From positions 62,001-126,000 of the forward strand of contig CAWHTU010000021.1 in NCBI GenBank assembly GCA_963832305.1: 64,000 nucleotides of DNA. Reading direction: 5' to 3'. This document shows positions 26,648-35,238 of this stretch, piece by piece. This stretch comes from Roseiarcus sp963832305. Lineage in GTDB: Bacteria; Pseudomonadota; Alphaproteobacteria; Rhizobiales; Beijerinckiaceae. The notes beneath the pieces are model-generated. The model ran no database searches. It was not told the DNA's origin and saw nothing but the letters and a program-made list of their open reading frames with translations. The number at the start of each line of letters is the position of its first letter. Positions within the stretch are counted from its first letter, which is position 1. A program made the position numbers and the translations under genes.

Positions 26648-26807
26648 TTCTGTCATTCCGTCTGTGAAATCGAAAGGCCAACAAGAAGGCCCAACTCTCT
26701 GCCTTCTTGGAAACTGCCGTCTGTGGATTTCCGCCGAAAGGTGTTGAATAGAGGCCGCGCAATCATCCATCAAGGCTGGCGCAAGAATCTCCGATTCGGG
26801 GCATCTG

Positions 26808-27587
26808 ATGCCGGATAATTCCGCCTCGCGCGGCTACGAACCAATTCGCGAACGCCAAATAGACGACCGACAGTACGAACTCCTAAGCCGAGGACCATGC
26901 TCGTGCTGCGGAGTGGAGATGTTTGAAGTTTGGCGGTGGTCAGGTGCATCTTTCTCGCGCTATAAGACGCCACAGAACTTTACTGCAGAAGAATTTGATT
27001 ATTTTGTTGAACTGATCGACGAACAGCTTTTGCAATCATCTAGCGAATTGTTGGAAGAATTTCACGCCAAACTTCGAAATAGAAACTCAAAGGAAGGAAT
27101 AGACGCAGATTATAGTTATGCATTTCGTTTATTGGAGTACGGAAGACAGAAGACATCCGCACTTGGTAAAATGAAATATTTACGTGTTCTGACGTCTAAA
27201 GATGCTCCAAGGAATAAAAAAGAGGAGGCGATCAGATTATCGTTTGAATTGGGATACGCAGCAGCAGAATTTCGTCTAATAGAGGTCTACGAAGACTACG
27301 TGCATGATGGGATTGCCATGTCCGAGTGGCGTCATGCGGGTCTTCCGAAGGCGCGCGAAGAACGTCTTCGCCAAGGGATGCGAACTCGGAAGGAGGTCCT
27401 AGCGGCAGCGAAGCGCCTATATGCCGAAAACCCATCGCTAATTCGAAACAACTCAGAGACCGCCCGGGAAATCCTCAAGCTAAATCTACCCGCCATGCAG
27501 AAAGGGCGCGGCCAGCAATTGTCGGTCGACGCCATAACTCGCCACCTTCGAGCAGTGCGAAAGAAATCCCCACATCAGGAAAATTAG
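26808..27587 (+). CDS. Uncharacterised protein, AT-rich foreign gene
   Basis: 259 residues, not recognised. Near the N-terminus is a possible zinc-binding pair in GPCSCCGVEMFEVWRW. The centre (about 60-160) is helical and rich in Glu, Lys and Leu, and the C-terminus is basic (KGRGQQLSVDAITRHLRAVRKKS), with a pattern that could be a DNA-binding helix-turn-helix. Base composition is much more AT-rich than all neighbours, mainly at 26990-27290, so this gene came from a different source than the rest of the island. It stands alone between integrase and AlpA; a strong hairpin follows its stop. A cargo or defence role is possible but not shown. Confidence 0.7.
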   Translation: MPDNSASRGYEPIRERQIDDRQYELLSRGPCSCCGVEMFEVWRWSGASFSRYKTPQNFTAEEFDYFVELIDEQLLQSSSELLEEFHAKLRNRNSKEGIDADYSYAFRLLEYGRQKTSALGKMKYLRVLTSKDAPRNKKEEAIRLSFELGYAAAEFRLIEVYEDYVHDGIAMSEWRHAGLPKAREERLRQGMRTRKEVLAAAKRLYAENPSLIRNNSETAREILKLNLPAMQKGRGQQLSVDAITRHLRAVRKKSPHQEN

Positions 27588-27615
27588 CAGGATTTTCCTA
27601 ACCAAGGAAAATCCT
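27577..27615 (+). terminator. Overlapping hairpins after the AT-rich gene
   Basis: AGGATTTTCCT (27589-27599) and AGGAAAATCCT (27605-27615) are perfect 11-base inverted arms with a 5-base loop, directly after the TAG at 27585. An additional AGGAAAAT at 27577-27584 can pair with the first arm instead, so two alternative hairpins are possible. Likely terminator; attenuator-like behaviour is speculative. Confidence 0.55.
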
Positions 27616-27686
27616 CTCGGAAATTCCAACTCTGCGTTTCCATCTGCCGGTTCCAAGTCCAATCAGAGACGCCTGGACCCATAAGC

Positions 27687-27923
27687 ATGCAATCGGACAA
27701 CGCGAACTCTTTTTCCACGCCGACGATCACGCATTCCTTACCGCCCGAAGGCTTTGTTCGCCTGACTTCAATTCTCGCGCCACTGGGACCGATCCCCGTT
27801 GGCCGCTCCACTTGGTGGGCGGGTGTCAAGATCGGTCGCTTCCCGCAGCCGGTGAAGTTGGGCCCTCGAACAACCGTCTGGAAGGTCGAGGACATCCGCA
27901 AGCTCATTGAGAAGGCGGAGTAG
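27687..27923 (+). CDS. AlpA-family DNA-binding regulator
   Basis: 78 residues with the AlpA/excisionase winged-helix pattern: GFVRLTSILAPLGPIPVGRSTWWAGVKIG, then RFPQPVKLGPRTTVWKVEDIRKLIEKAE. Such proteins act as excision directionality factors or activators of integrase expression in P4-like elements. Three bases before the next gene, so cotranscribed with the zinc-ribbon/HTH protein and the second recombinase. Confidence 0.85.
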   Translation: MQSDNANSFSTPTITHSLPPEGFVRLTSILAPLGPIPVGRSTWWAGVKIGRFPQPVKLGPRTTVWKVEDIRKLIEKAE

Positions 27924-27926
27924 GCC

Positions 27927-28436
27927 ATGGCGAGGCGGTTCGATTGCCGCCGCGTCAAACTCCATCACAGCTACACGATCAGCGAGCTGAGCGTTCTCAT
28001 CGGGGCGCACAAGCACACGATCGGTCGATGGATCGCGGCCGGACTTAAGACCACGGATGCGAGGCGACCGCTTCTCGTCCATGGCGCCGACTTTCGCGCG
28101 TTCATGAAAGTGCGCGAACCCGTCAAGCAACGTTGCCGGCCGGGCGAGTTCTATTGTCTCGGCTGCCGCGCGCCCAAGCGGCCGGCATTGGACATGGCCG
28201 ACTATCATCCGCGCACGGCCTTGCGCAGGTCGCTTAGCGGCATCTGCCCAGCCTGCGGACGGATGATCTATCGGGCGACCAGCCTCGACAAACTCGACGA
28301 AATCAAGGGCGTACTCGATGTCGCGTTTCCGAAGGCGAAGCAACGCCTAGACGATAGCGCCTCCACCCTCCTGAATGTTGACTTCAATGAGGTTCGAGAA
28401 ACATGTCCACACGCAACGCTGAAAACGAGCGCGTGA
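27927..28436 (+). CDS. HTH and zinc-ribbon protein of the recombinase module
   Basis: 169 residues. The N-terminal part resembles a small helix-turn-helix (YTISELSVLIGAHKHTIGRWIAAGL), then a four-cysteine zinc ribbon with FYCLGC and GICPACGRMIY spaced about 40 residues apart. The 3' end overlaps the recombinase gene by 34 bases, which implies translational coupling. Comparable HTH/zinc-ribbon genes precede phage-type integrases in alphaproteobacterial islands as I recall. Probably a DNA-binding accessory factor; no enzymatic motif seen. Confidence 0.7.
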   Translation: MARRFDCRRVKLHHSYTISELSVLIGAHKHTIGRWIAAGLKTTDARRPLLVHGADFRAFMKVREPVKQRCRPGEFYCLGCRAPKRPALDMADYHPRTALRRSLSGICPACGRMIYRATSLDKLDEIKGVLDVAFPKAKQRLDDSASTLLNVDFNEVRETCPHATLKTSA

Positions 28437-29548
28437 AGCGGCGATACCTGGTTTTTCTGAGAGACGCGAAGGGACGAGACGCCGCTTCCATCGACGCCGC
28501 GGCAGGCGCGATCGAACGTTTCGAAGACCATGTCAAGCGCCGCGATTTCCGGAAGTTCCATGTCGAGCAAGCGCGCAATTTCAAGGCCCACCTGATTTCG
28601 GCAACAAACGCACGAACCGGCAAGCCTCTTTCGGCTGCGACACTTTGCGCGACGCTCGCGGCGCTGAAGGCTTTCTTTATCTGGCTCGCCGACCAGCCAG
28701 GCTACGCCTCCCGCATCAGGTATGCTGACGCTGAGTACTTCAACCCACCCGACAATTTATCGCGGACGGCAACCGCTCGTCGGTTCAAGAGCTGCCCCAC
28801 GCTCGCGCAAGTTCGAGCAATGCTCAAGGCGATGCCGAAAGAAACGGAAATCGAGAAGCGCGACCAAGCCGTCCTCGCACTCACCATACTGTCCGGCGCG
28901 CGCGACCGGGCGATCATCTCATTTCGGTTGAAGCACATCGACGTCGAGCACGGGATAATCCATCAGGACTCGCGTGAGGTCCAAACCAAACGCGCGAAGA
29001 CGTTCCCAACTTGGTTCTTCCCGGTTGGCGACGACATTCGCCAGATTGTCGTCGATTGGGTGGCATTCCTCCGGACGGAAAAGGGGTTCGGACCCGATGA
29101 CCCGCTGTTTCCGAAAACCAAGGTCGCGCTTGGCGATGATCTCACTTTCCGGGCCGTGTCCCTCGATCGCGTCCCCTGGGCGAACGCCAATCCCGTCCGC
29201 GAAATCCTCCGGCGGGGGTGTGCGCGAGTGGCCCTTCCATATTTCAATCCGCGTTCTCTGCGGAACACGCTCGTTCAGGTCGCCTACGACCTGAACCTCG
29301 ACGCTGAGCAGTTCAAGGCTTGGTCACAGAACCTGGGCCATGAAAGCTGTCTCACGACGTTTTCAAGCTACGGGACAATCCCGCCCGCGCGACAGGCGGA
29401 GATCATCCGCCGACTGGCCGCCGACGATCGCCGCGGTGAACCCGCATTGCAAGCCGAAATGCTGCGTAGGGTCCCCGACCAGATACAGAGAAGGGATCGT
29501 CACGACCGGCCAATCGTCAATATTCAGAGGTTTGGTAATCACAAATAG
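28403..29548 (+). CDS. Second tyrosine recombinase
   Basis: 381 residues. Core-binding domain at 1-110 (LVFLRDAKGRDAASIDAAAGAIERFEDH), catalytic domain with Arg in LTILSGARDRAIISF, FNPRSLRNTLVQVA in the His-x-x-Arg box with the His replaced by Arg or displaced, LGHESCLTTF and Tyr in FSSYGTIPPAR. A 3' fragment of a relative (with FNPHLFRNT, His kept) lies at 41885-42259, so an older copy of this module was once present further into the island. It may move the AlpA/zinc-ribbon unit independently of the tRNA-linked integrase. Confidence 0.88.
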   Translation: MSTRNAENERVKRRYLVFLRDAKGRDAASIDAAAGAIERFEDHVKRRDFRKFHVEQARNFKAHLISATNARTGKPLSAATLCATLAALKAFFIWLADQPGYASRIRYADAEYFNPPDNLSRTATARRFKSCPTLAQVRAMLKAMPKETEIEKRDQAVLALTILSGARDRAIISFRLKHIDVEHGIIHQDSREVQTKRAKTFPTWFFPVGDDIRQIVVDWVAFLRTEKGFGPDDPLFPKTKVALGDDLTFRAVSLDRVPWANANPVREILRRGCARVALPYFNPRSLRNTLVQVAYDLNLDAEQFKAWSQNLGHESCLTTFSSYGTIPPARQAEIIRRLAADDRRGEPALQAEMLRRVPDQIQRRDRHDRPIVNIQRFGNHK

Positions 29549-30062
29549 CCTGCCGACGGGAGGCGCAACGGCCGGTGCCGCAGGCTGCGCCTTGGCTGTC
29601 ATTCCAGGGTGGATGGGACGGAACAAGTGCCGCTCGTTATCCACCGCTCTCCTTCTTGAGTGACGTGTGTGGGCCTTACTTTAGGGAGGGCATTTGATGC
29701 CGAGGATTTCGTAACGCTTCGGCGGCTGGGGACAGACGGGAGGTTGGGGATATTGCGCCGCCAACCCTTCAAGCGCCCCTCGCGATCCGTTGTCCCCCGG
29801 TTGCGCCTCAGGACGCTGCTGCCGGAGGGCGTCGAGCAGCACCTCGGTCGCTCGACCCGCAGCCGCCGGATAGGCAACCGCCGCGACGAGCGTCCGCGTT
29901 CGATCGGGGGCCGCTGCGAGGTCGGATACATCCCGCCCGGGTTGTCACGCCGACCTTCGCGGCTTGAGACGATCGTGAGCACCCGACGGTGTGGTGGCCC
30001 ATTCCACGCCTTGCCTTAAGTGGGCGAGAGCTGCCAAAAAAAGAACATTGTATAAAATCAAA
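29549..30062. other. Gene-poor stretch between recombinase genes
   Basis: About 510 bases. Open frames exist on both strands (29660-30019 forward, 29599-29982 reverse), but they are Arg/Pro-rich with no start signal or family resemblance. Imperfect hairpin arms GCCTGC and GCAGGC occur near 29551-29588. Otherwise I see nothing. Confidence 0.4.
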
Positions 30063-30101
30063 ATGAGCGTATAGCATTTATACAGTCTCTGAGACGCTCA
30101 T
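30063..30101 (+). promoter_or_regulatory. Nested inverted repeats before the serine recombinase (possible res site)
   Basis: Perfect 8-base arms ATGAGCGT (30063-30070) and ACGCTCAT (30094-30101) enclose a second dyad GTATA-GCATT-TATAC (30069-30083). The right arm includes the start codon at 30100. AT-rich, dyad-bearing sequences directly upstream are typical recombination and autoregulation sites of small serine recombinases. Confidence 0.5.
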
Positions 30102-30765
30102 GAAATCCTTCGTCGCCTACATCCGCGTCAGCACCAGCCAGCAAGGCCGCTCGGGTCTCGGTATAGAAGCACAACGGGATGCATTGATGCGGTTCGCGAG
30201 CGGCGAGGGGTTCGAAATCGTCGCCGAGTTTGTCGAAGTTGAAACCGGCAAAGGTAGTGACGCCCTCAATCGCCGGCCACAACTAGCGACGGCGCTGTCT
30301 AAGGCGCGCGCGGCCCGCTGCGCGCTCGCCGTCGCCAAGCTCGACCGTCTCTCGCGCGACGTGCATTTCATTTCAGGCTTGATGGCGCATCGCGTGCCCT
30401 TCTTCGTTGCGGAACTGGGGCCGGATGTCGATCCGTTCGTTTTGCATCTCTATGCGGCGCTCGCCGAAAAGGAGCGCGCCTTGATCGCTGGGAGGACGAG
30501 GTCGGCGCTTGCAGCGGCGAAGGCGAAGGGCGTCAAACTCGGCAATCCCAGCATTGAGGCTGCCCAGGCGGCGGCTGTCTCGGCGGTCAAAGCGGGGGCC
30601 GATCGCGCTGCGAGCAACGTCCTGCCGATCATCGCGGAGATCCGTAAGTCCGGTTCCACAACCCTGAGGACAATTGCCGAAGCCCTCAATGCGCGAGGGG
30701 TTCCGACGCCGCGTGGCGGACGCTGGCACGCGATGAGCGTGCGAAATGTTTTGGCGCGAGCTTGA
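30100..30765 (+). CDS. Serine recombinase (resolvase/invertase family)
   Basis: 221 residues. Catalytic domain with nucleophile Ser in AYIRVSTSQQGRSGLG, then LAVAKLDRLSRDVHFI and the E-helix region KERALIAGRTRSALAAAKAKGVKLGNP. The C-terminal recombinase-type DNA-binding segment reads TLRTIAEALNARGVPTPRGGRWHAMSV. Likely resolves or inverts DNA in the island. A C-terminal fragment of a relative (GGRWRAIGVRNALARR) lies at 56752-56815 outside the right end. Confidence 0.93.
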   Translation: MKSFVAYIRVSTSQQGRSGLGIEAQRDALMRFASGEGFEIVAEFVEVETGKGSDALNRRPQLATALSKARAARCALAVAKLDRLSRDVHFISGLMAHRVPFFVAELGPDVDPFVLHLYAALAEKERALIAGRTRSALAAAKAKGVKLGNPSIEAAQAAAVSAVKAGADRAASNVLPIIAEIRKSGSTTLRTIAEALNARGVPTPRGGRWHAMSVRNVLARA

Positions 30766-31166
30766 GTACCCCCAAACGGCGGGGGCGCGCACGCTCGCGA
30801 TGAAGGGGGTTCTGCTCCGGGCGCCCTGTTCCCTCCAGCGCCATCAGCGCCGGGTGCTCGATCGATTAGAGCATGTGGGAGCCGCGGTGCGCGTTTCCTG
30901 CGTCGCGCCTTCATTGACCTATCGCAAGGCGGATCGGCCCGATCCTGCTATGATGAAACAAAGGAGCCGTGGAGGCCTCAAATGTTCACATCCTCGCTCT
31001 TAGTGATTTTCATCTTCGCCGTTCGGATCGCGGCGGTAATCGCAAGAGCGTCGACGCCCCGGTCAAGACGCGCCTTGGCTGTACAGTTGGTGAGGCCGCG
31101 CAGCGACAATGCTCCGCAGCGAGTGCGCTTACGCTGAAGGTCGAGCCCTAAGCAATCAGTACCAAG
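30766..31166. other. Gap between serine recombinase and GNAT-like gene
   Basis: 401 bases. A short frame at 30969-31151 has no recognisable product or ribosome-binding site. No repeats or promoter could be assigned. Confidence 0.4.
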
Positions 31167-31655
31167 ATGTCCTACATTGTCGAACCGATCGGGCCGCGGA
31201 CGATTGATCACGCCTATCCTTTGGCCAGGGCCTGCGGCTATGCACCGACGCTAGGCCAATGGCGAGCGTTCTGTCAGTCCCTTGAATCGGCGCCGCTTCG
31301 CGACGAGGCGGCCGGCAATAATAGCGAGCGCGCGGTCGTCGCGCGCAATCCTCAAGGATATGTCAAAGGCCTCTGCGTCTATTCGATCAAGGAGCATTTG
31401 CCATACGGCCGTCTGCTTGACGTTCCGATCTTCATCGTGGCCAGCGCCGCCGACGCGGAGGGCGTAGCGACGGAGCTTGCCGCCGTCCTTTTGTCCAGAT
31501 GCGACTGGTCGGTATGCTCCGGGATACGATTTTGGCCCATCGGGTCCGACAGCTGGAAGTCCCGACAAACGCCGGAAGCCATTGCTCGAGCCGATCATAG
31601 ACTCTTCATGCGGCCGTTGCCGAGCGCGGCCGAAATGGGAAGAGCCCTCAGCTGA
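31167..31655 (+). CDS. Uncharacterised GNAT-like protein
   Basis: 162 residues. The segment ARNPQGYVKGLCVYSIKEHL, LLDVPIFIVASAADAEGVATELAAVLL has the beta-strand and helix alternation of an acetyltransferase-like fold, but the acetyl-CoA pyrophosphate-binding motif is not clear. Two cysteines lie in RCDWSVCSG. The 3' end is 23 bases from the convergent OmpR-type regulator. I would call it hypothetical, with the GNAT fold as the best guess. Confidence 0.6.
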   Translation: MSYIVEPIGPRTIDHAYPLARACGYAPTLGQWRAFCQSLESAPLRDEAAGNNSERAVVARNPQGYVKGLCVYSIKEHLPYGRLLDVPIFIVASAADAEGVATELAAVLLSRCDWSVCSGIRFWPIGSDSWKSRQTPEAIARADHRLFMRPLPSAAEMGRALS

Positions 31656-31678
31656 CGTATGTTCGGGACCAACGGGGG

Positions 31679-32416
31679 CTATCGATCAACTTTCCCGGTA
31701 AAGACATATCCCACGGCGCGGACCGATTTCACGAGGCTCGGGCTTTTTGGATCCCGCTCGATCTTCTTTCGCAGCCGGGCGATTTGCGCGTCGATCGTGC
31801 GGTCGAAAGCCTTGAGGCCGCGTCCCCGAGTGTGATCCATCAGCGCCTCGCGGCTAAAGACGCGCCCCGGATGTTTCGCCAGCGCCGCCAGCAGATCGAA
31901 TTCGCCGCTGGTGAGCGTGACATCCTCTCCGCCCGGAGCGACGAGCCGCCGGCGACCGATGTCGAGAAGCCAGCCATCAAACCGAACGACGCCCTCGCCG
32001 CTCTCCGGAGCCCGGACGGCTGGATCCGGCGCAGGCCTTCGCCGGCGCAGAAGGCTTTTCACCCGCGCCAAAACTTCGCGGAGGTGAAAGGGCTTCGCCA
32101 CGTAGTCATCCGCGCCGACCTCAAGACCGACAACGCGATCGAGCACTTCGTCGCGGCCGGTCAGCATGATGATTCCGACGTCGGACAGGACCCGGATCTC
32201 GCGGGCGAGCGCCAGACCGTCCTCCCCCGGCATGACGACGTCGAGCAGAATAACGTCGACCGGACTTGCTTTCAGTTGCATCCGCATCGCCGCGCCATCC
32301 GAAACGGCGCTGACCCGATATCCCTCCTGTTGGAAATAGCGGATCAACATCTGACGAATGCGGACGTCGTCGTCGACGACCAGAATGTGGATGGGCTGTT
32401 CGGCCGACTCGATCAT
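31679..32416 (-). CDS. OmpR-family response regulator
   Basis: 245 residues. Receiver domain (about 8-125) with acidic DDD at VVDDDVR, phosphoacceptor Asp in ILLDVVMPGEDG and Lys in YVAKPFHL. A winged-helix output domain (about 145-240) has LTSGEFDLLAALAKHPGRVFSREALMDH and RTIDAQIARLRKKIE. No kinase is adjacent on the same strand; the hybrid kinase at 33361 is the nearest candidate. Divergent from the Crp/Fnr gene, with a perfect dyad between them (32440-32458) that may be its operator. Confidence 0.94.
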   Translation of the reverse strand: MIESAEQPIHILVVDDDVRIRQMLIRYFQQEGYRVSAVSDGAAMRMQLKASPVDVILLDVVMPGEDGLALAREIRVLSDVGIIMLTGRDEVLDRVVGLEVGADDYVAKPFHLREVLARVKSLLRRRRPAPDPAVRAPESGEGVVRFDGWLLDIGRRRLVAPGGEDVTLTSGEFDLLAALAKHPGRVFSREALMDHTRGRGLKAFDRTIDAQIARLRKKIERDPKSPSLVKSVRAVGYVFTGKVDR

Positions 32417-32439
32417 TGACTTGGCGATGGGGCGACGGG

Positions 32440-32458
32440 TTGTAACACACTGTTACAA
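32440..32458 (+). promoter_or_regulatory. Perfect dyad TTGTAAC-N5-GTTACAA
   Basis: Arms TTGTAAC (32440-32446) and GTTACAA (32452-32458) are perfect complements around ACACT. It lies in the divergent region, 24 bases from the OmpR-type start and 86 from the Crp/Fnr start, suiting coordinated or autogenous control. TGTAAC-type half-sites are bound by several OmpR-family regulators, which makes the adjacent regulator the first candidate. Confidence 0.6.
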
Positions 32459-32544
32459 ATCGGCGCCGATCTTCACGCGCGAGCGATACGCCAGTGACAT
32501 AGCCCTGCTCAGATGCGCCCCGTCAAGTCGGAAAGGGAAGCGCT

Positions 32545-33285
32545 ATGTATAGCCAAAGCACCGTATCGTTGACTCGCGGTGCGATTCATTCACCCGGCGG
32601 CTCGGCTGATCTCGCGCCAGCGCTTAAGGACCTCTTCAAGGGGCAGCTCGCTGAATCGTTTGCGGGCGGCGAGGCGCTGTTCTGGGAAGGCGATCAGGCA
32701 GGCCAGATTTTCGATGTCCTCGAAGGCGTGCTGCGCGTCTACAAAATTCTCTCGGACGGTCGACGGGCGGTCATGGGGTTCATCTATCCTGGCGACGTTC
32801 TCGGCGTATCAGTCCAGGACCGCTATCTCTTCACAGCAGAGGCGGTCACCGCGGTCAAGGTGCGGCGCTTTTCCCGAGGTCGCTTCTTTTCGCTGGTGAA
32901 CGAATCGCCGGCGCTGCGCCCACAGCTGTTCGCGCTTCTTTGCGACGAGATGTCGGCTGCTCAGGACCAGATAATGCTGCTCGGCCGCAAGAGCGCGGAG
33001 GAGCGCGTCGTCAGCTTTCTACTCGCCATTCACCGCAAGTGCGCCCCCGGCAACGAAATCGGGCTGCCCATGACTCGTCTGGACATGGCCGACTATCTCG
33101 GCCTGACGATCGAGACCGTGTCGCGGATGATGACAAGCCTTGTCCGGCGCGGCCTCATCCATTCAACTGGACGTCACAGTGTCGCCCTGCGTAAACTCAG
33201 CGCGCTGCGACAGATCTCCGGCAGCGACGAAGATGAGGCTGATGGGCAGCCTTTACCGCCGAGGCGGGCAGTTTGGCCAAATTGA
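32545..33285 (+). CDS. Crp/Fnr-family transcription regulator (FixK-like)
   Basis: 246 residues. The N-terminal cyclic-nucleotide-binding-like beta-roll (about 25-150) contains GEALFWEGDQAGQIFDVLEGVLRVY, and the C-terminal winged helix contains TRLDMADYLGLTIETVSRMMTSL with the ETVSR recognition helix that reads TTGAT-N4-ATCAA sites. There is no N-terminal cysteine cluster, so it is FixK-like rather than an iron-sulfur FNR. Such boxes occur at 41656 before the bd-oxidase operon and at 42540. Cognate upstream control by the haem-PAS kinase directly downstream is plausible. Confidence 0.93.
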   Translation: MYSQSTVSLTRGAIHSPGGSADLAPALKDLFKGQLAESFAGGEALFWEGDQAGQIFDVLEGVLRVYKILSDGRRAVMGFIYPGDVLGVSVQDRYLFTAEAVTAVKVRRFSRGRFFSLVNESPALRPQLFALLCDEMSAAQDQIMLLGRKSAEERVVSFLLAIHRKCAPGNEIGLPMTRLDMADYLGLTIETVSRMMTSLVRRGLIHSTGRHSVALRKLSALRQISGSDEDEADGQPLPPRRAVWPN

Positions 33286-33360
33286 ACGCGAGCGGAGGGG
33301 CCGAGCCTGGATAGATCGCAAGACACGGCCAAATCGGTCGCCGCGGTAGATTTTGCTGAA

Positions 33361-35238
33361 ATGGCTCAAGTGCTCGACCTGACGAACATCGTCATTCATG
33401 ACGAGCAGGGCAAGGTCCTCTACTGGACAACCGGGTGCCAGCGCCTTTACGGTTGGAGTCGCGACGAAGCGCTCGGAAAGGTTCTCCACGATATTCTGAA
33501 GACCCGCTATCCGCTGCCGCGCGCAGAAATCGTCAAGCAACTGCGCGAACGCGGCAGCTGGCAAGGCGAACTTGAACAGCAGACGAAAGACGGCTCTCTC
33601 GTTTCGATCGCGAGCCTTTGGGTCGCGCGGCCGACCGCAGATGAGAGAAATTCGTCGGTCCTTCAGATCAACAGCGATATCACTGCACTGAAACGGAGCC
33701 AGGCGGAGCTCGTGACCCGCGAGGCGCATCTGCGCTCGATCCTCGATACGGTTCCCGAGGCGATGATCGTCATCGACGACCGCGGCATAGTAACCTCCTT
33801 CAGCGCAGCGGCGGCGCAACTGTTCGGCTACAGGCCGGACGATGTCATCGGCCGCAACGTCAAGATGCTGATGCCCTCCCCTTACCGGGAGGAACACGAC
33901 GGGTACGTCAGCCGATATATGGAAACCGGCGAGGCCCGGATCATCGGATACGGCCGCGTGGTCAAGGGCCTAACGAAGGGCGGCGAAATCTTTCCGATGG
34001 AGCTCGCCGTCGGCGAGGCGCGGGCCAGTGGCCAACACATCTTTACCGGGTTCATTCGCGATTTGACGGCTCGTCAGAAAATGGAGGAGGAGCTCAGGCA
34101 GTCACAAAAGATGGAGGCGATCGGCCAGCTTACCGGGGGCGTCGCGCACGACTTCAATAATCTGCTGACTGTAATCAGCGGCAATCTCGAGATGCTCGAG
34201 CCCCGCCTCAATAACCCTCGTGATCGCGAGACGTTGCGGGAAGCCCAGCACGCGGTGCGAGACGGCGCGAAGCTGACCGCCCAACTCCTTGCCTTTGGCC
34301 GCCGCCAGCCGCTGAACCCCGAGGCCACCGATATCGGTCCACTGGTGTCAAATTTCGCCGAGCTCCTGCGTCGAACCTTGGGTGAAGCGAACGAACTGAG
34401 CATCGTGATCACCGGATCGGCGCATCTTGCGGTCGTCGATGCGCCGCAGCTTCAGAACGCCCTGCTCAACCTGGCGATCAATGCGCGGGACGCAATGCCC
34501 GGCGGCGGACGCCTCACCATCGAAATTTCGCATGCCCGTCTCGACGCGGACTATGCCCAGATGTATCCGGAAGTCCGCACCGGCCCCTATGCATTGATCG
34601 CTGTCACCGACACCGGCGAAGGCATGTCCGAGGACGTGCGCCGCCGGGCCTTCGAGCCTTTCTTCACGACCAAGCCAACCGGGGCGGGTACAGGTCTCGG
34701 CCTCAGCATGGTGTATGGCTTCGTCAAGCAATCCGGGGGCAACGTCCACCTCTATAGCGAGTTGGGTCGGGGGACGAGCGTACGCGTTTTTCTGCCGTTG
34801 ACGGAAGGCATCCAAAAGACCGCGGGACCAACGGCAGGCAAGGCTGAGGTTGACGCCATGCCGGGCGGATCGGAGACGATCTTGGTTGTCGAAGACGATC
34901 CCCGTTTGCGTAGAGTCGTCTGTTCGCGTCTGAGGGGCCTCGGGTACCAAGTCATCGAAGCGGACAACGCGCCGAATGCCCTCGCGCTGCTCGCGACTCA
35001 TCCCGAAAGCGTGATGATCTTTACCGACTTCGTGATGCCTGGCGGCATGAACGGCAACGATCTGGCGGAGGCGGCAGTTGCGGCGAAACCGGACATCAAG
35101 GTCCTGTTCACGTCGGGCTATGCGGCGCCGGGCGCCGCGCGGCGGCAGCTTCGAGCGGGCGCCTGGCTCAAGAAGCCTTACACGGCGATCGAGCTCGCGG
35201 AGAGAATTCGCGATGTGCTCGACGGGCCGGCCGCGTAG
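33361..35238 (+). CDS. FixL-like haem-PAS hybrid histidine kinase with receiver domain
   Basis: 625 residues. PAS1 about 5-110; PAS2 about 125-235 is close to the FixL oxygen-sensing domain: His179 in REEHDGYVSRY matches the haem ligand, and Arg199 in IIGYGRV, 20 residues on, matches the FixL Arg that contacts bound oxygen. FixL His214 is replaced by Arg193. The HisKA domain has VAHDFNN (His263), HATPase_c has NLAINARDAMPGGG and GTGLGLSMVYG, and the C-terminal receiver has IFTDFVMPGG. No membrane helix, so cytoplasmic. It probably tunes the island's respiratory genes to oxygen. The start is uncertain: the frame is open upstream and no ribosome-binding site precedes 33361. Confidence 0.9.
   Translation: MAQVLDLTNIVIHDEQGKVLYWTTGCQRLYGWSRDEALGKVLHDILKTRYPLPRAEIVKQLRERGSWQGELEQQTKDGSLVSIASLWVARPTADERNSSVLQINSDITALKRSQAELVTREAHLRSILDTVPEAMIVIDDRGIVTSFSAAAAQLFGYRPDDVIGRNVKMLMPSPYREEHDGYVSRYMETGEARIIGYGRVVKGLTKGGEIFPMELAVGEARASGQHIFTGFIRDLTARQKMEEELRQSQKMEAIGQLTGGVAHDFNNLLTVISGNLEMLEPRLNNPRDRETLREAQHAVRDGAKLTAQLLAFGRRQPLNPEATDIGPLVSNFAELLRRTLGEANELSIVITGSAHLAVVDAPQLQNALLNLAINARDAMPGGGRLTIEISHARLDADYAQMYPEVRTGPYALIAVTDTGEGMSEDVRRRAFEPFFTTKPTGAGTGLGLSMVYGFVKQSGGNVHLYSELGRGTSVRVFLPLTEGIQKTAGPTAGKAEVDAMPGGSETILVVEDDPRLRRVVCSRLRGLGYQVIEADNAPNALALLATHPESVMIFTDFVMPGGMNGNDLAEAAVAAKPDIKVLFTSGYAAPGAARRQLRAGAWLKKPYTAIELAERIRDVLDGPAA

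Noticed and set aside
29660..30019. 119-codon forward frame in the gap before the serine recombinase
   Set aside because: Arg- and Pro-rich, no ribosome-binding site, no recognisable family, and equally long frames on the other strand.
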